Below are positions 62,633 through 64,000 of a DNA stretch of 64,000 nt, piece by piece (the first letter of the stretch is position 1; every line of letters starts with the position of its first letter). The notes beneath the pieces were generated by a model. That model searched no databases. It saw only the letters and a list, made by a program, of their open reading frames with translations, and was not told the DNA's origin. The position numbers were made by a program, and so were the translations under genes. The stretch is from an uncultured Dehalococcoidia bacterium (GTDB lineage Bacteria; Chloroflexota; Dehalococcoidia; Lucifugimonadales; UBA3495), in the NCBI GenBank assembly GCA_951812625.1, contig CATOSP010000001.1, positions 1-64,000 of the forward strand, given 5' to 3'.

Positions 62633-63811
62633 TCAATTCGCTCCCTCGAGCAGGTGCATGTACTTGTACCCGGAGCCGGTGTTTAGCAGCACGACAGTAT
62701 CGTCCGTGCGTATGACTCCTTCCCCAAGCAGCCGTTTCAGGCCCACGAGAGTGGCCGCTCCCTCGGGACAGGCTATGATCCCCTCGGCGGTGGCTATCTC
62801 GTACATGCACTCGACCATGTCGCTGTCTTCCACCGCCAGGGCGGTGCCGCCGGTCTCCCGCAGAATGGAGAGTATCAGGTAGTCGGCAAAGGGACCGGGA
62901 ACGCGCAGGCCGTCGGCGATGGTATGGGGGTTGGCCCAGGGTTCTGCGGTCTCGGACCCGTCGTGGAAGGCCCGGACGATGGGCTGGCATCCCTCGGCCT
63001 GTACTGCGATGAACCGGGGCATACGACCTTCCACCCAGCCCAGTTCCATTAACTCCTGAAACCCCTTGTGCATCCCGATGATGCCGGTGCCGCCTCCGGT
63101 GGGGTAGATGATGGTATCGGGCAGGCGCCAGCCGAGCTGCATGGCGATTTCCAGCCCCATGGTCTTCTTGCCCTCGGCCCGGTAAGGCTCCTTGAGGGTG
63201 GAGAGATCAAAGAGGCCCTGCTCATCGGCCACGGCAACGGCCTCACGGCCTGCGTCGCCGATGTGGCCGTTCACCAGGTTCAGGCTGGACCCGGTGACCA
63301 GGCATTCCTTCTGGTTGGCGTCCGGCGCGTCCTGGGGCATGAATACCCGGATGTCCAGACCGGCCCTGGCGCAGTAGGCGGCCGCGGCCCCGGCTGCGTT
63401 GCCCGCCGACGGCATGGTGAACCCGGTGGAGCCAAGTTCCCAGGCCTTGGATATGGCCACTGAAATGCCACGGGCCTTGAACGTCCCGGTCGGGTTCAGC
63501 CCCTCTTCTTTGACGAAAAGGCTCTTCATGCCCAGGTTGTCGGCCAGGTTCCGCGCCTCCAGAAGAGGGGTCCCGCCCTCTCCCAGGGTGACGACGTAGC
63601 CGGGGTCCTCCACCGGGAGGAACTCGGAAAACCGCCAGAGGTTATCGCCGCGTCCCGGCATCGAGTCCCGGTCCACTTCCCGGCCCAGCTTATCCAAGTC
63701 ATATCTCGCCAGCAGCACCTTACCGCAGCAGGCGCTCATCTTGCTGGGAACATTGTGGGGGTACGGGGCCCCGCACTGGCTGCATTCCAGGTGGTCAAGG
63801 TAATTGGTCAT
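62633..63811 (-). CDS. thrC: threonine synthase
   Basis: 392 residues. An N-terminal zinc-ribbon-like stretch (ECSQCGAPYPHNVPSKMSAC) precedes the PLP fold: FVKEEGLNPTGTFKARGISV with the Schiff-base Lys, PSAGNAAGAAAAYCARAGLD and YPTGGGTGIIGMHKGF (phosphate loop). It converts O-phosphohomoserine to threonine. Members with this ribbon belong to the type II-like group. It overlaps the preceding RDD gene by four bases (ATGA). Confidence 0.93.
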   Translation of the reverse strand: MTNYLDHLECSQCGAPYPHNVPSKMSACCGKVLLARYDLDKLGREVDRDSMPGRGDNLWRFSEFLPVEDPGYVVTLGEGGTPLLEARNLADNLGMKSLFVKEEGLNPTGTFKARGISVAISKAWELGSTGFTMPSAGNAAGAAAAYCARAGLDIRVFMPQDAPDANQKECLVTGSSLNLVNGHIGDAGREAVAVADEQGLFDLSTLKEPYRAEGKKTMGLEIAMQLGWRLPDTIIYPTGGGTGIIGMHKGFQELMELGWVEGRMPRFIAVQAEGCQPIVRAFHDGSETAEPWANPHTIADGLRVPGPFADYLILSILRETGGTALAVEDSDMVECMYEIATAEGIIACPEGAATLVGLKRLLGEGVIRTDDTVVLLNTGSGYKYMHLLEGAN

Positions 63812-64000
63812 ATATCAACCCCAGGCAGGATTTGTGCAGATGGCTGTGAAATTTCACCTGTGTCAGGAATATTTTGCACAGGCTCGACCGCTCCGGCCCC
63901 CCGCCAGCGGACTATAACCGTGTCGCAAATCAGGTCGTGGAGCCCGCGCTTGTCTTTCCGGAAAGCAATCATCAAGAAGCCGACGTAGAAAATCAGTCCC
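63808..64000 (-). CDS. RDD-family membrane protein, C-terminal part (runs off the window)
   Basis: The minus frame from the window edge reads LIFYVGFLMIAFRKDKRGLH then DLICDTVIVRW, the closing signature of RDD membrane proteins (KRGLHDLIxxTxVV). An extra roughly 30-residue soluble tail follows (EPVQNIPDTGEISQPSAQIL). The stop overlaps the thrC start, so the two are translationally coupled. RDD proteins are membrane proteins with various proposed transport roles. Confidence 0.8.
   Translation of the reverse strand, partial: GLIFYVGFLMIAFRKDKRGLHDLICDTVIVRWRGAGAVEPVQNIPDTGEISQPSAQILPGVDI

Overview
The window looks like a chromosome segment of a GC-rich bacterium, most likely Chloroflexota of the Dehalococcoidia/SAR202 type. 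This is inferred from gene content: several CaiB/BaiF CoA-transferases, a luciferase-like oxidoreductase, DUF3179 and family-5 binding lipoproteins with Ala/Thr/Pro-rich linkers, a CocE/NonD hydrolase, and three tandem reductive-dehalogenase-like iron-sulfur proteins. No search could be run, so the lineage is a judgement. There are no rRNA genes and no CRISPR array; one tRNA-Ser(GGA) is present.

Layout. 0-8 kb holds metabolic genes (CoA-transferase, CocE hydrolase, gluconate-dehydrogenase subunit 3, PhoU, SPL-like radical SAM, signal peptidase I, Rieske protein); the CoA-transferase and PhoU genes each carry one lesion. 8.6-13.9 kb is a decayed island: tRNA-Ser, remnants of an integrase, an IS630 and an IS701 transposase, the tail of a vitamin-K-carboxylase-like (HTTM) gene, a frameshifted membrane protein and a stop-interrupted iron-binding lipoprotein. 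14.1-17.9 kb is a FecBCD-type metallophore/corrinoid importer operon behind a promoter overlapped by two palindromes. 18-20.3 kb has a nucleotide N-hydrolase-like gene, an HsdR remnant and repeats. 20.3-26 kb has MFS and MarR genes, a cupin, an FAD oxidoreductase and a luciferase-like oxidoreductase. 26-31 kb has a DUF3179 lipoprotein, two CoA-transferases and an HEPN-like protein. 31-36 kb is an oligopeptide ABC operon, followed by an ABC exporter. 38.5-47 kb has a double-OsmC protein, SppA-like protease, MazG, CDGSH protein, leucine dehydrogenase, cyclophilin and RsmI. 47-54 kb has a TPP enzyme and the three dehalogenase-like paralogs. 54-64 kb has a pentapeptide-TIR protein and housekeeping operons (argF-der-plsY-gpsA; RDD-thrC-ispH-DUF488).

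The most exciting observation is a pair of candidate selenoproteins. The OsmC-like gene (38503-39498) and the DUF3179 gene (26160-27785, minus strand) are each interrupted by one in-frame TGA exactly where the family has a conserved redox Cys. In both, a 6-bp stem with a 5-nt CGUG(G/U) loop lies at exactly the same distance (stem at +15 to +20 and +26 to +31 after UGA), matching the expected layout of a bacterial SECIS element. The OsmC protein is also a tandem two-domain fusion whose second domain has lost both redox positions. To my knowledge a Sec-containing DUF3179 protein has not been described.

Other points: each dehalogenase-like paralog has its own TTGACA-N17-TATkGTT promoter and hairpin terminator, and the three share an almost identical 350-nt core that suggests gene conversion. 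An unnamed dispersed repeat (TTTTCCGGTCAAATCCGGACATTTCCGGACATT-like) occurs five times in gene-poor stretches.
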